Positions 23,399 to 32,007 are shown, counted from the first letter of the stretch. The stretch: DNA of 34,012 bases from an uncultured Clostridia bacterium (GCA_902477755.1 CABSIK010000019.1:1-34012), one strand, 5' to 3'. Numbers and translations are program-made. Notes: generated by a model from the letters alone, not told the origin.

Positions 23399-25069
23399 TT
23401 ATTCCACAGAAATAATATAGTAATACAGCGGCTGTCCGCCCATCTGCAACTCCACTTCGCAGTCGGGATATGTTTCTTCGATATACGCCGCAAAGGCTTC
23501 CGCTTCTTCTTCTGTCACATCTGCGCCGTAATAAACGCTGATCATTTCACTTTCGTCTGTCACGGCTTCTGCCAGTAATTCTTTGGTGCTTTCCGCAATA
23601 TCCTTGCCCACAACAGCGATAGAGTCATTCAAAATCCCTAGAATATCACCTTCTCGGATTTCCTTATCCCCAATGGTGGTTTCCCTTACGGCATAAGTTA
23701 CGGTTGCTGTTGTCACTGCTGTAATGGCTTCTTTCATTTCTTCTGCCATTTCTTCAGGATCTGCCCCTTCTTCATAACAGAACATAGCACTGATGCCCTG
23801 AGGAACAGATTTTGTGGGAATCACATACAGCTTCTTATCCTCAGACAGTTCTGCCGCCTGTTCCGCTGCCAAAATGATATTTTTGTTATTGGGCAGGATA
23901 AAAATATGGTCTGCATTGATTTTGTCCACTGCGTTCAAGATGTCTTCTGTGGAAGGGTTCATGGTCTGTCCCCCTTCGATGACTTCATCCACGCCCAAAT
24001 TATGGAAAATGGCTGTCAGACCGCTGCCTGCGGAAATGGAAACAAAGCCAATGTCCTTTTTGGGGCGTTCTTCCTGTACAGGCTGCGCCTGTTCCGCAGG
24101 TGTTTTCTTTTCAGATGCGGTAAAGTCAATGATATTGTTATGCTGCTCCCGCATATTATCAATTTTCAATCCGCTGAGGCTGCCAATGGTCAATGCTTTT
24201 TCCAGTGCCAGACCGGGGTGGTCTGTGTGGACATGGATTTTGATAATTTCATCGTCGCTGACACAAACAATGGAATCCCCAATGGTGCCCAGATAGGATT
24301 TCAACTGCTGTACAGTAGCATCGTCGGGATTTTTCACATTGATGAAAAATTCTGTACAGTATCCAAAAGTAATGCTTTCATTATCCACAGAAGCCAATGC
24401 CGCATATTCTTTTGCGGTCTGCTGGGTAGGTTCTGCTACTTTCAACGCTTCTTCGGAATTGATATGCTTCAAAGCGCCTTCCAAAATATACAGCAGGCCA
24501 CGACCACCAGCGTCTACAACGCCTGCTTCCTTCAGTACTGGCAACATATCCGGTGTCTGGTTCAGCACTTCATGGGCATGTTCCAGAACCGCTTTCAGAA
24601 AGACTTCAATGTCATCTGTTTTTTCGGATTCTGCCACTGCCGCTTCTGCGCATGCTCTCGCCACAGTCAGAATGGTGCCTTCTTTGGGCTTCATAACCGC
24701 TTTATAGGCAGTTTTCACACCCTGTTCCATGGCTGCGGTCAGTTCTTTGACCCCAGCTTCTTCCAAACCTTCCAGACCTTTGGCAAAACCACGAAGAATC
24801 TGAGATGTGATAACGCCGGAGTTGCCTCTGGCACCGCGCAGAGCACCGCCGGAAGCGCGTTTTGTCACTTCATCCACCCGCAGGGTATCGCCTTTTTCTG
24901 TTTCTCTGGCTGCTGCCAACATAGTCAAAGACATATTGGTTCCTGTATCGCCATCAGGCACAGGGAATACATTCATTGCATCCACTGCCTGCTTATTTGC
25001 ATGGAGTTCGTTTGCACCTGCCACGATCATTCTCTGCAAACGCAGACCGTTTAATTTTGTAACACTCAC
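23399..25069 (-). CDS. fakA: DAK2-domain protein, FakA/YloV type (fatty acid kinase catalytic subunit)
   Basis: FakA phosphorylates fatty acids bound to FakB (DegV family), feeding PlsX/PlsY. The 556 residues carry the DhaL-type nucleotide site NVFPVPDGDTGTNM (33-46, with metal-binding Asp39 and Asp41), SGGALRGARGNSGVI (about 74-88) and DAGGRGLL, followed by a long C-terminal region typical of YloV. The start is GTG 25069, nine bases from AGGAGG. yloU lies upstream and recG downstream, as in Bacillus. A link to plsX and acpP in the same window is plausible. No fakB is seen, so the kinase role is inferred from the family. Confidence 0.88.
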   Translation of the reverse strand: MSVTKLNGLRLQRMIVAGANELHANKQAVDAMNVFPVPDGDTGTNMSLTMLAAARETEKGDTLRVDEVTKRASGGALRGARGNSGVITSQILRGFAKGLEGLEEAGVKELTAAMEQGVKTAYKAVMKPKEGTILTVARACAEAAVAESEKTDDIEVFLKAVLEHAHEVLNQTPDMLPVLKEAGVVDAGGRGLLYILEGALKHINSEEALKVAEPTQQTAKEYAALASVDNESITFGYCTEFFINVKNPDDATVQQLKSYLGTIGDSIVCVSDDEIIKIHVHTDHPGLALEKALTIGSLSGLKIDNMREQHNNIIDFTASEKKTPAEQAQPVQEERPKKDIGFVSISAGSGLTAIFHNLGVDEVIEGGQTMNPSTEDILNAVDKINADHIFILPNNKNIILAAEQAAELSEDKKLYVIPTKSVPQGISAMFCYEEGADPEEMAEEMKEAITAVTTATVTYAVRETTIGDKEIREGDILGILNDSIAVVGKDIAESTKELLAEAVTDESEMISVYYGADVTEEEAEAFAAYIEETYPDCEVELQMGGQPLYYYIISVE

Positions 25070-25090
25070 TTGATGGTTCCTCCTTGTTTC

Positions 25091-25447
25091 TTATCCGTCG
25101 ACACGCACGCCGTCCACAAAAATGTTTACGTCGTCTACAGCTAATCCCGTATATTCCTCTACAGAATATTTCACCGTGCTGACGATATTATCCGCAATGG
25201 CGGAAATGTTGGTGCCATATTCCACAATAATATGCAGATCCAGGCTGACTCTATTGGCATTGACCTGCATCTTGATGCCTTTTGTCAGACTTTCCAGCTT
25301 CAAAAGCTGTACCAGTCCGTCTTTCACATTCTTAGCTGCCATACCTACAATGCCATAACATTCAATGGCTGCATAACCTGCAATTCTTGCAATAACTTCA
25401 TGGTCAATGCTGATTACGCCATATTCGTTTTCCAGTTTCGCTGTCAT
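25091..25447 (-). CDS. yloU: Asp23/Gls24 family protein YloU
   Basis: A 118-residue protein of the Asp23/Gls24 (alkaline-shock) family. Its fold markers are YGVISIDHEVIARIAGYAA (about 9-27), the VNANRVSLDLHIIVEYG block and the C-terminal VNIFVDGVRV. These proteins are thought to act near the cell envelope, with membrane anchors supplied by partners; the exact role is unclear. It is directly upstream of the fakA-like gene by 21 bases, forming the conserved pair. GGAGG precedes ATG 25447. Confidence 0.9.
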   Translation of the reverse strand: MTAKLENEYGVISIDHEVIARIAGYAAIECYGIVGMAAKNVKDGLVQLLKLESLTKGIKMQVNANRVSLDLHIIVEYGTNISAIADNIVSTVKYSVEEYTGLAVDDVNIFVDGVRVDG

Positions 25448-25520
25448 ATATTACAACCTCCAATCTGTATTTGATGGAACATATTCTTGTTTCTGCAATC
25501 TAATTTGCATAGTTGTTTAT

Positions 25521-25549
25521 ATTATACCATCATTCCTCGTTTTTGAGAA
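25521..25549 (-). promoter_or_regulatory. Promoter of yloU-fakA
   Basis: On minus, TTCTCA (25544-25549), 17 bases, TATAAT (25521-25526) with TG one base before it. Confidence 0.7.
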
Positions 25550-25704
25550 ACCTTTTTTTGCATATTAAGAAAAGCGTCTAATTTTCTTATGTTTTTTTTC
25601 AATAAAAACCTATGAACAAACCCATTTTCCATTGATAAAAACAGTATTTTTTTGCAAAAAAAATGCATATTCTTTTATAAATACTCTTTTTTATGTTTTT
25701 CCCC

Positions 25705-25733
25705 TTGCATTTTTTCAAAAAATTTAAGATAAT
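25705..25733 (+). promoter_or_regulatory. Promoter of the GntR-family gene
   Basis: TTGCAT (25705-25710), 17-base spacer, GATAAT (25728-25733), about 45 bases before the start codon. Confidence 0.6.
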
Positions 25734-25777
25734 AATATTTATACGCAAAAAAACTTGAGAAAATGGAGGGCACGAAA

Positions 25778-26407
25778 ATGCCGCAGTTACAACGACTCAG
25801 CCTGAAAGCACAGGTTTATGAAATCATAAGACAAAAAATTTTGCAGCAGGAATATGCGCTGGGCGAAAAAATCAATATTGATACCGTAGCCGATGAACTG
25901 AAAATCAGCAACTCCCCCATTCGAGAAGCTCTGATGATGCTTTCTCAGGACGGACTGATTGAAATGATCCCAAACAACGGTGCCCGTGTCATTTCTTTTT
26001 CTGAAGAAGGATTTCATGAAATCGCATCTTCTCTTTATGTGGTTCTTTATGGCGCCTATGACCTTTGTGTCAGACAAGGTACCATTGATCAGGTTGCAAA
26101 AGAAATGGAGCATCATCTGGCTTTGCAGCAGAAATGTTATGACGAGGGTGATGTCGTGGAAACTGTCAAACATGCACTGCAGTTCGACAAATGCATCGTT
26201 ACAGGCACACGCAACTGCTACCTGATCTCTATGTACGAACACATTGAAGATATATTCTATCTTATGGCACTGCATAATAACCAGCGTGGTGAAGATGACC
26301 GCCACAACAATATCACTGAGCATAAAATGATTCTTAAGAGCATTCAGGAACATGATGCTGCTGCTCTGCATAATTGGCTTGGAGTCCATTATGACAAACA
26401 TCTTTAA
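25778..26407 (+). CDS. GntR-family transcription regulator (FadR/FCD-like)
   Basis: A 209-residue regulator. The N-terminal winged helix (about 5-70) has KISNSPIREALMMLSQDGLIEMIPNNGARV, the GntR signature. The C-terminal part is all helical and of the length seen in FCD-type ligand domains, ending in the EHKMILKSIQEHD...H pattern that usually supplies metal-binding histidines. ATG 25778 is chosen because GGAGGG lies seven bases upstream; the ATG at 25763 would contain it. It is a single-gene transcript, and neither neighbour is a metabolic gene that would reveal its ligand, so the target is unknown. Confidence 0.88.
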   Translation: MPQLQRLSLKAQVYEIIRQKILQQEYALGEKINIDTVADELKISNSPIREALMMLSQDGLIEMIPNNGARVISFSEEGFHEIASSLYVVLYGAYDLCVRQGTIDQVAKEMEHHLALQQKCYDEGDVVETVKHALQFDKCIVTGTRNCYLISMYEHIEDIFYLMALHNNQRGEDDRHNNITEHKMILKSIQEHDAAALHNWLGVHYDKHL

Positions 26408-26428
26408 GCCAAAATATATTCCGCATAC

Positions 26429-26467
26429 AAAAAGGCATTTACCACTTATAGGTAAATGCCCTTTTTT
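26429..26467. terminator. Bidirectional terminator between the GntR gene and anti-sigma gene 1
   Basis: GGCATTTACC (26434-26443) pairs with GGTAAATGCC (26451-26460). T runs follow on plus (26462-26467) and on minus (A residues before 26434). Confidence 0.9.
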
Positions 26468-26492
26468 ACTTATGATAAGATTTACGCCTAAT

Positions 26493-27959
26493 CTATTTTA
26501 TACTTTCTGGTTCTTCCAATACCAATGTATAATCATCGACAATCCAATAATAAGGGTCATACAGCTCCAGTGTCACTGTTTCATTGGTACTTCCCACCAA
26601 AGTATGGAAACGATATTTTCCATCCTCATCTGGAAAAATTTGTTTGGGATAACCGTCCAAACTGCCTTTCACTTCCATAAATACACCGTAAAGCTGACGT
26701 TTGCCTTCATTGGGGGTAATGGTGTATGTGATTTCCAAATCTTTGGCTTCCGCAGCAATTTCTTCTCCGGCTGCATTTTGTCCAGAAAGCTCGATTCTTT
26801 CCCCCTTCACCTTTTCAAATGTGACGGTGCCATAAGGAAATTCTACAGTCTGATCAAGGGAACGGATGGATTCCGGCATGGGGATTTCCACCGTTTCCCG
26901 TTCTTTTCCGATACCCGTCAAAGGTGATCTATGGAATGTGAGAGGAAAATCTTCCGCAGTGCCTTCCACCAGCATCCGTTTTCCGTTTTCCACATCCTCT
27001 TGCCCCTTGTATTCCAGTCTTTCGCCATCTTTGTTTGTGACATAAAGCATTTCCTGATATTTTTCCTGCGTGATGCTGTCAAGGGTTCTGCATCCATACG
27101 GCAGAGGTGTCAGACGGAACAAGAAATAATCGTCAAAATCAGGAAGTCTTTCATCTGTCAGGATATAATACTCTAACGAGATACCCTGATCTGTCACATC
27201 TGCTTTTGCTGTGATGGTAATGTCATTTTGCGTCTGGCTTGCACCAATGTTTTCCGGTTGTTCTTTGCCAGTATTGGCTGTCAAACGGAAAGAAAGGGTA
27301 TTGTCCAGTCCTGTGATACGCACTGTATAGGTTTGTTCCACATTTTTCACATATCGTTGATAATCTCTCCGATATCGTGTAATCATATAGGTATCGTTTT
27401 CATCTTCTATCAACATCCCTTTGCTAGCTGTTGACATTTCATGTTCTTCCCCATCATACTCCATGGTGAGTGTGTACATTTCCTCTAATTTATCAAATTT
27501 ATCCGGCGAATCATTTTCATATTCTGCCTGTGTCAGTTCCTGCAGATTCCCTGTCATTTCCACTTCCATATTCACCATGTGGTTTTCCGCATAAACATTT
27601 TTCAGTCGTACATAAATACCGTTCTCCGTAAATTCTCCGTTAATGATTTCCGCTTCATAAAGGGTATTCCCTTCTTCGTCCACATACATGCCTGCCCCCG
27701 GCAGATAATGGAACAGCCGTTCAAAAGCCGCCTGAATCGGTTCTCTGCCCACAACGCCCAACACTGCCACCAGACAGATCACTGCCGCCGCAATCTGTTT
27801 CCGGCTGAAGTGTTTCTGTTCTTTTTTCATTTTTTTCAGTGTCTGTTTTTCAATTCTTTTTTTGGTAACTTCATCCACTTCCGGCAACGTTTCCGGCAGA
27901 TATTCTTCCAGTTCTTTTTCCTCCAACCGATTCAGCATTTCTTCCCAATTATCCTTCAT
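26493..27959 (-). CDS. Membrane anti-sigma factor of pair 1 (DUF4179-like)
   Basis: A 488-residue protein with a short cytoplasmic N-terminus (about 1-54), one membrane helix (about 55-71, IAAAVICLVAVLGVVG) and a large extracellular part. This layout, and its overlap with an ECF sigma gene, indicate an anti-sigma factor; the outer part resembles DUF4179 proteins. ATG 27959 has GGAGG eight bases upstream and overlaps the sigma stop by 11 bases; the GTG at 27968 is less likely. It is a full-length paralogue of 28657-30090; the two share the membrane region and an identical 17-residue stretch near the C-terminus (D-P-Y-Y-W...E-E-P). The stimulus is unknown. Confidence 0.8.
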   Translation of the reverse strand: MKDNWEEMLNRLEEKELEEYLPETLPEVDEVTKKRIEKQTLKKMKKEQKHFSRKQIAAAVICLVAVLGVVGREPIQAAFERLFHYLPGAGMYVDEEGNTLYEAEIINGEFTENGIYVRLKNVYAENHMVNMEVEMTGNLQELTQAEYENDSPDKFDKLEEMYTLTMEYDGEEHEMSTASKGMLIEDENDTYMITRYRRDYQRYVKNVEQTYTVRITGLDNTLSFRLTANTGKEQPENIGASQTQNDITITAKADVTDQGISLEYYILTDERLPDFDDYFLFRLTPLPYGCRTLDSITQEKYQEMLYVTNKDGERLEYKGQEDVENGKRMLVEGTAEDFPLTFHRSPLTGIGKERETVEIPMPESIRSLDQTVEFPYGTVTFEKVKGERIELSGQNAAGEEIAAEAKDLEITYTITPNEGKRQLYGVFMEVKGSLDGYPKQIFPDEDGKYRFHTLVGSTNETVTLELYDPYYWIVDDYTLVLEEPESIK

Positions 27960-28485
27960 GACAGACACCTCCTTCCAAGATGGCTTTTACCTTTGCCAAA
28001 CTGCGCCGTATTTTCTGGTTTACGGTATTTTCCTGTAATCCATAAATCTCTGCAATCATTTTTGACGGATACCCAAAGTAATATTTCAAAAGCAATATTT
28101 TCCCATCGGGATCACCCAACGCCCGAACTGCATCCAGTAAGATCTGGCGGTCTTCCTGTTGTTCCAGCGTATCCGCCGCTGTGATTTCCTCCTGCAAAGG
28201 AAATGTTTCTTTTCCTGCCAGTTTTCGCCATCGGTCAACGGCTTTTCTACGGGAAAGCACTGCCAAAAATCCTTTGATACTGCCCCGTTCCAGATCAATA
28301 GCTTTATATTGATGATAAAATGCCAAAAACACATCACTGACACATTCTTCGATTTCTTCAGCGGAAAAATCTGCCAGTTTCTGTTTCACAATGTAGTAAC
28401 ATAGCCCTGTATATTCTTTCATGACCAGACGCATGCCGTTTTCCGGATTTTTCTGCAAAATTTGCAGCAGTTCCCTGTCATCCAT
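27949..28485 (-). CDS. ECF-type RNA polymerase sigma factor of pair 1
   Basis: A 178-residue extracytoplasmic-function sigma factor. Region 2 covers about 20-95, with ECVSDVFLAFYHQY and the -10 recognising segment ending SRRKAVDRWR. Region 4 covers about 120-172, with LLKYYFGYPSKMIAEIYGLQENTVNQKIRRSL as its helix-turn-helix. ATG 28485 follows GGGGGG by six bases and matches the start of the paralogue exactly. It is cotranscribed with the overlapping anti-sigma gene. The promoter carries a motif shared with pair 2, suggesting autoregulation or cross-regulation. Confidence 0.9.
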   Translation of the reverse strand: MDDRELLQILQKNPENGMRLVMKEYTGLCYYIVKQKLADFSAEEIEECVSDVFLAFYHQYKAIDLERGSIKGFLAVLSRRKAVDRWRKLAGKETFPLQEEITAADTLEQQEDRQILLDAVRALGDPDGKILLLKYYFGYPSKMIAEIYGLQENTVNQKIRRSLAKVKAILEGGVCHEG

Positions 28486-28551
28486 GACCGTCCCCCCTTT
28501 TTTCAAATTGTAAATGATTTTATATGTAATCTCAAGAATCCCTTCTTATTA

Positions 28552-28584
28552 TACTATTCGTATACGAACAGGGAAAAGTGACAG
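28552..28584 (-). promoter_or_regulatory. Putative ECF promoter of sigma/anti-sigma pair 1
   Basis: On minus, CTGTCA (28579-28584), 18 bases, CGAATAGTA (28552-28560). Pair 2 has the same two blocks at the same spacing. A palindrome TTCGTATACGAA overlaps the right part, and a TATAAT directly follows on minus, so a sigma-A promoter may overlap. Confidence 0.6.
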
Positions 28585-28601
28585 GAAATTCCTTTTTTCG
28601 T

Positions 28602-28646
28602 AAAAAAAGTGCTGCACTTCCTCTTTTCAGAAAATACAGCACTTTT
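28602..28646 (-). terminator. Terminator of sigma/anti-sigma pair 2
   Basis: On minus, AAAAGTGCTG (28637-28646) pairs with CAGCACTTTT (28602-28611), followed by more T. Confidence 0.8.
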
Positions 28647-28656
28647 CTCGCAAAAT

Positions 28657-30090
28657 TTATTTGGTTTCTTTTGGTTCTTCCAGCACCAATGTATAATCAT
28701 CTACAATCCAATAATAAGGGTCGTACAGTTCCAATGTGATTTCTTTTGTCTCTGGTGAAATTTTCACAGGAAAGTGATAGGTGCCGTCTTCTTCGGGGAA
28801 AATGGTCAATTCCTTTGCATCCTTCTGAACCGCTTCCTGCACCTGCATGAACACACCGTACATTTTCCGCTTGCCTTCTTTGGGCCGGATGCGATAAATG
28901 ATTTCCAGTTCATTGACTCCATCAACAGGCTGTGTTTGAATCTGTTCCAAAGTCACCGTACCATAAGGGAAGTCAATGGTTTTTTCCAATTTCTCACTGG
29001 TTTCTGGCACAGGAATTTTCACTGTTTTTCTTTCTTCTCCAACGCCTGTAAATGCCGCTTGATAGAATGTTAAAGGAAAATCTTCCGCTGTGCCTTCATA
29101 AAGGATTCTCTCACCGTTTTCCACATCGTCTTTCCAACGATGCCCCCTTGGATACAGCATTTCCCCTTTTCCATTCATGATATAACGCTGCTGATACAAT
29201 TCCGCTTCGGGAACATCATTCCACCGGAAATAACCATATGGCAATGTAATGGCAGTAAATCGGTAGGTCTTGTCTGTTTCTGCCAATCTTTCATCACTCA
29301 AAACATAATATTCAAACCAAATGCCATCATCCGTTACCTCCGCACCAGCTGTGACCGTAATACCGTTCTTTGTCTGGCTGGCACCGATATTTTCCGGCTG
29401 CATCATGCCTGTATCCGGCACCAATGTAAAAGATAATACAGAATCAAAACCGGCAATATGCACTTCATAAGTCTGGGCAGGGTTTTCCACCTGAACTTCG
29501 TAACCCATGGAATACAACACAAATTTCCCTTCATTTCTTGAACCGCTAAAAGATACTTTTGCAGAAGAAAGCACCTGCTCTTTTCCATCATAGGACAGTA
29601 CCATCTTGTACTTTTCTTCCATAAGCTCCAGATGTTTGCTTTCAGACCTTCCTTCCAGAATACCTTTGCCCAAATCATCCCCTCGGAGTTCCACTTCCAG
29701 CTTTACTGTCTGATTTTCACTATAAACATTCTTCAGTCGCACCTTCACACCATTTTCCTCAAAGTGGTCTGTTATCATTTCTGCTCGGTACATGGTGTTT
29801 TCTGTATCATTGGTATAAATGCCTGCTCCCGGCAAATAATGGAATAATTTTTCAAAAGCCGCCTGAATGGGTGCTCTGCCTACAAGCCCTAAGGTTGCCA
29901 CTAAGCAGATCACTGCCGCCGCAATCTGTTTCCGGCTTACACGGCTTCGTTCTTTCCGAATTCTTCGCAATGTCTGTTTTTCGATTCTCTGATAGACAGC
30001 ATCCTCCAATTCCGGCAGACTTTCCGGCATAAAATACACCAATTCCTTTTCTTCCCATAAATCCAGTACTTCTTCCCAATCAGCCCTCAT
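28657..30090 (-). CDS. Membrane anti-sigma factor of pair 2 (DUF4179-like)
   Basis: A 477-residue paralogue of the protein at 26493-27959 with the same plan: N-terminal cytoplasmic segment (1-54), membrane helix (about 55-71, IAAAVICLVATLGLVG) and a large outer domain. Shared blocks include LFHYLPGAG after the helix, PENIGASQT in the middle and DPYYWIVDDYTLVLEEP at the end, whereas central parts have diverged, which suggests different ligands or sigma partners. ATG 30090 has GGAGG eight bases upstream and overlaps the sigma stop by 11 bases, exactly as in pair 1. Confidence 0.8.
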   Translation of the reverse strand: MRADWEEVLDLWEEKELVYFMPESLPELEDAVYQRIEKQTLRRIRKERSRVSRKQIAAAVICLVATLGLVGRAPIQAAFEKLFHYLPGAGIYTNDTENTMYRAEMITDHFEENGVKVRLKNVYSENQTVKLEVELRGDDLGKGILEGRSESKHLELMEEKYKMVLSYDGKEQVLSSAKVSFSGSRNEGKFVLYSMGYEVQVENPAQTYEVHIAGFDSVLSFTLVPDTGMMQPENIGASQTKNGITVTAGAEVTDDGIWFEYYVLSDERLAETDKTYRFTAITLPYGYFRWNDVPEAELYQQRYIMNGKGEMLYPRGHRWKDDVENGERILYEGTAEDFPLTFYQAAFTGVGEERKTVKIPVPETSEKLEKTIDFPYGTVTLEQIQTQPVDGVNELEIIYRIRPKEGKRKMYGVFMQVQEAVQKDAKELTIFPEEDGTYHFPVKISPETKEITLELYDPYYWIVDDYTLVLEEPKETK

Positions 30091-30616
30091 GGAAAGCACC
30101 TCCTTCCAGAATTGTTTTTACTTTTGCCAAACTTCGCCGCACTTTCTGGTCTACGGTATTTTCTTTCAGCCCAAACATCTCCGCAATCTTTTTTGTGGGA
30201 TAGCCAAAATAATATTTCAATATGACAATTTTTGCATCAGGATCTCCCAGCGCCAATACCGCATCCAGCAAAATCTTCCGTTCCTCCTGCTGTTCCAGAG
30301 AATTGCTTGTTGTGATTTCCTCCTTCAAGGGCAAAGTTTCCTTTCCTGCCAGCCTGCGCCAGCGGTCAATGGCTTTTCTGCGAGAAAGCACCGAAAGAAA
30401 TCCTTTGATACTGCCTCGTTCCAAATCTATAGCTGCATATTGATGATAAAAGGCAAAAAACACATCACTGACACATTCTTCCACTTCCTCCTGCGGAAAA
30501 TCCAATAATTTTTGTCTTACGATGTAATAACACAAAGCCGCATATTGTTTCATCACCAAATCTATGCCCTGTTCCGGATTTTGCTGCATAATCTTTAGCA
30601 GTTCTCGATCCTCCAT
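30080..30616 (-). CDS. ECF-type RNA polymerase sigma factor of pair 2
   Basis: A 178-residue ECF sigma factor, the same length as its paralogue at 27949-28485 and very similar throughout, for example ECVSDVFFAFYHQYAAIDLERGSIKGF in region 2 and LKYYFGYPTKKIAEMFGLKENTVDQKVRRSL in region 4. Since the DNA-reading segments are nearly the same, both factors probably recognise the same or overlapping promoters. ATG 30616 is chosen to match the paralogue and the GGGGGAAGG spacing; an ATG one codon earlier is possible. Confidence 0.9.
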   Translation of the reverse strand: MEDRELLKIMQQNPEQGIDLVMKQYAALCYYIVRQKLLDFPQEEVEECVSDVFFAFYHQYAAIDLERGSIKGFLSVLSRRKAIDRWRRLAGKETLPLKEEITTSNSLEQQEERKILLDAVLALGDPDAKIVILKYYFGYPTKKIAEMFGLKENTVDQKVRRSLAKVKTILEGGAFHEG

Positions 30617-30681
30617 CATCCTTCCCCCTTTTGTTGTATGATACATTTTCCCTCCATTTCTTTCAATATGCTGTTACACTC

Positions 30682-30714
30682 TACTATTCGCAGAGAAATC
30701 ATATAATCTGACAG
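30682..30714 (-). promoter_or_regulatory. Putative ECF promoter of sigma/anti-sigma pair 2
   Basis: On minus, CTGTCA (30709-30714), 18 bases, CGAATAGTA (30682-30690): the same blocks and spacing as upstream of pair 1, while the spacer itself differs. Confidence 0.6.
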
Positions 30715-30746
30715 CATATTTAAATTTTTATTTTAAGACAAAAGAA

Positions 30747-30951
30747 AAGCCGGAAGTACTTCAGGAGCATCTTCATAACAAAACAAAGAAAGCCAAAACC
30801 CTTATCATTACCAAGGATTTTAGCTTTCTTATTTTACTAAGATTTTATTTGTTATGTTTTCTCATGAAGACAGCTGTCGTAATTCCCCTTAAGAAATCAA
30901 GGAAAAGGAAACCAATGTTTTCTTAAGGGGAAGTTCCTTTTCTTCCGACTT
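30747..30951 (-). repeat. Repeat family copy 2: 205-bp element with inverted ends
   Basis: The ends AAGCCGGAAG (30747-30756) and CTTCCGACTT (30942-30951) are inverted repeats with one mismatch. The segment 30764-30862 is the reverse-strand match of copy 1's core, including the hairpin AAAGCCAAAACCCTT (30788-30802) against AAGGATTTTAGCTTT (30813-30827). It carries about 65 extra bases bounded by CCCCTTAAG and CTTAAGGGG. Like copy 1 it lies about 20 bases past a minus-strand stop codon, and it fills most of the 356-base gap between pair 2 and the stalk-domain gene. Confidence 0.7.
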
Positions 30952-30972
30952 TTACAATCTTTTTCTATTTCA

Positions 30973-31944
30973 TCATTCCAAAATATGTACCATATCAGCG
31001 GAAATATGAACGGTTTTTGTGGACTCGTCCCAACTGATTTTGCCATTATCCCAAAACATTACCATATCTCGCAGTGGCAGGAATACACGTCCGTCTTTGA
31101 TTTCCAAAGGTGTATTCAATATCACTTTATCACCATTTCTCTGGGCTTCTTTTTCTCCGGCAGTCAGTCGATACGTCGTCATACCGCACAGAATCAAAGC
31201 TGTTTTTGACTGTCCATCCCAAACCACTTTTTTCTGTACTTCTTCCGGCAGATTCTCTACCAAGGCACGCATAGGAAGCATGGTATACCCTGCGTCATTG
31301 ATATATGCAGGTGCGTCCAGCGGATAAGATTTTCCATTGAGCTGCATGGTGTCCGCGCCAATGGTCACATCTACGGTGCAAGGAACTTTTTCCACTTCAT
31401 GTTTTAAGTCAGGGCTAAGGTACAAATAGATCAAATCCTCTACAAGCAATTGATCCTTCTGGTCTGCAAACAGATTGTTTTCGTACGCATTGCCCCCTAA
31501 AGCTACCAAAGAAACTCCTTTGCCAATTCTTTCTTCTCCTCTTTCATCCAAATAAGTCACTTCTAAGGTAATTGAGTCCTCTGTCAATGGCACTTTAAAA
31601 ACATTCTGTTGGTCTTTCTCATAAATCTGCTTTGCTTGAAAATCTTCCCATTCCTCCAATTCGCCTTTGAAATATTCCGAGGTATCTTTGTTCTTCCATT
31701 CTTTCGTATCCACCATCGCAAGATACAGATTTTTTCCCTGTGCCTCTTTTGGTACTGTCAATTTTGTGTATCCAACTAAAATGCTGCGTGCATAAATAGA
31801 ATACATCTTTTTGTATGACGATACTGTACCATTTCCGTAAGCCGATTCCCATCTGCCATTCTGTGCTGTAGTGCTTGCCCCGAAAGCCGTCACAGAAAAT
31901 GCCATTGCCGCTGCAAGAGCCAACGCCATACATCTTTTTTTCAT
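30973..31944 (-). CDS. Exported protein with C-terminal copper-amine-oxidase-type stalk domain
   Basis: A 323-residue secreted protein. It has a signal peptide at about 1-23 (KKR, hydrophobic alanine-rich core, cut near AFGA-S), an unrecognised central region and a C-terminal domain of the copper amine oxidase N-terminal type (about 200-318), with INDAGYTMLPMRALVE and IKDGRVFLPLRDMVMFW as the two half-repeats. Such domains are wall- or surface-associated in Firmicutes; no metal-oxidase activity is implied. ATG 31944 lies six bases from GGAG; ATG one codon earlier is possible. It follows a similar, frameshifted gene and may be envelope-stress related, given the neighbouring ECF genes. Confidence 0.8.
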   Translation of the reverse strand: MKKRCMALALAAAMAFSVTAFGASTTAQNGRWESAYGNGTVSSYKKMYSIYARSILVGYTKLTVPKEAQGKNLYLAMVDTKEWKNKDTSEYFKGELEEWEDFQAKQIYEKDQQNVFKVPLTEDSITLEVTYLDERGEERIGKGVSLVALGGNAYENNLFADQKDQLLVEDLIYLYLSPDLKHEVEKVPCTVDVTIGADTMQLNGKSYPLDAPAYINDAGYTMLPMRALVENLPEEVQKKVVWDGQSKTALILCGMTTYRLTAGEKEAQRNGDKVILNTPLEIKDGRVFLPLRDMVMFWDNGKISWDESTKTVHISADMVHILE

Positions 31945-32007
31945 CATCTTCTCCACCTTTCCTGTATATTGATTCCCCTTTTTCATATGGACTTGAATGT
32001 CAATTAA

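Larger units (their letters stand above)
25448..25777. other. 330-base divergent intergenic region between yloU and the GntR gene
   Basis: Very AT-rich, with long A and T runs. It holds the yloU promoter on minus and the GntR-gene promoter on plus; I see no gene, riboswitch or terminator in the roughly 150 bases between them. Confidence 0.5.

Noticed and set aside
21352..25054. Long plus-strand frames opposite recG and fakA
   Set aside because: Both are shadows of clear housekeeping genes, without start signals.
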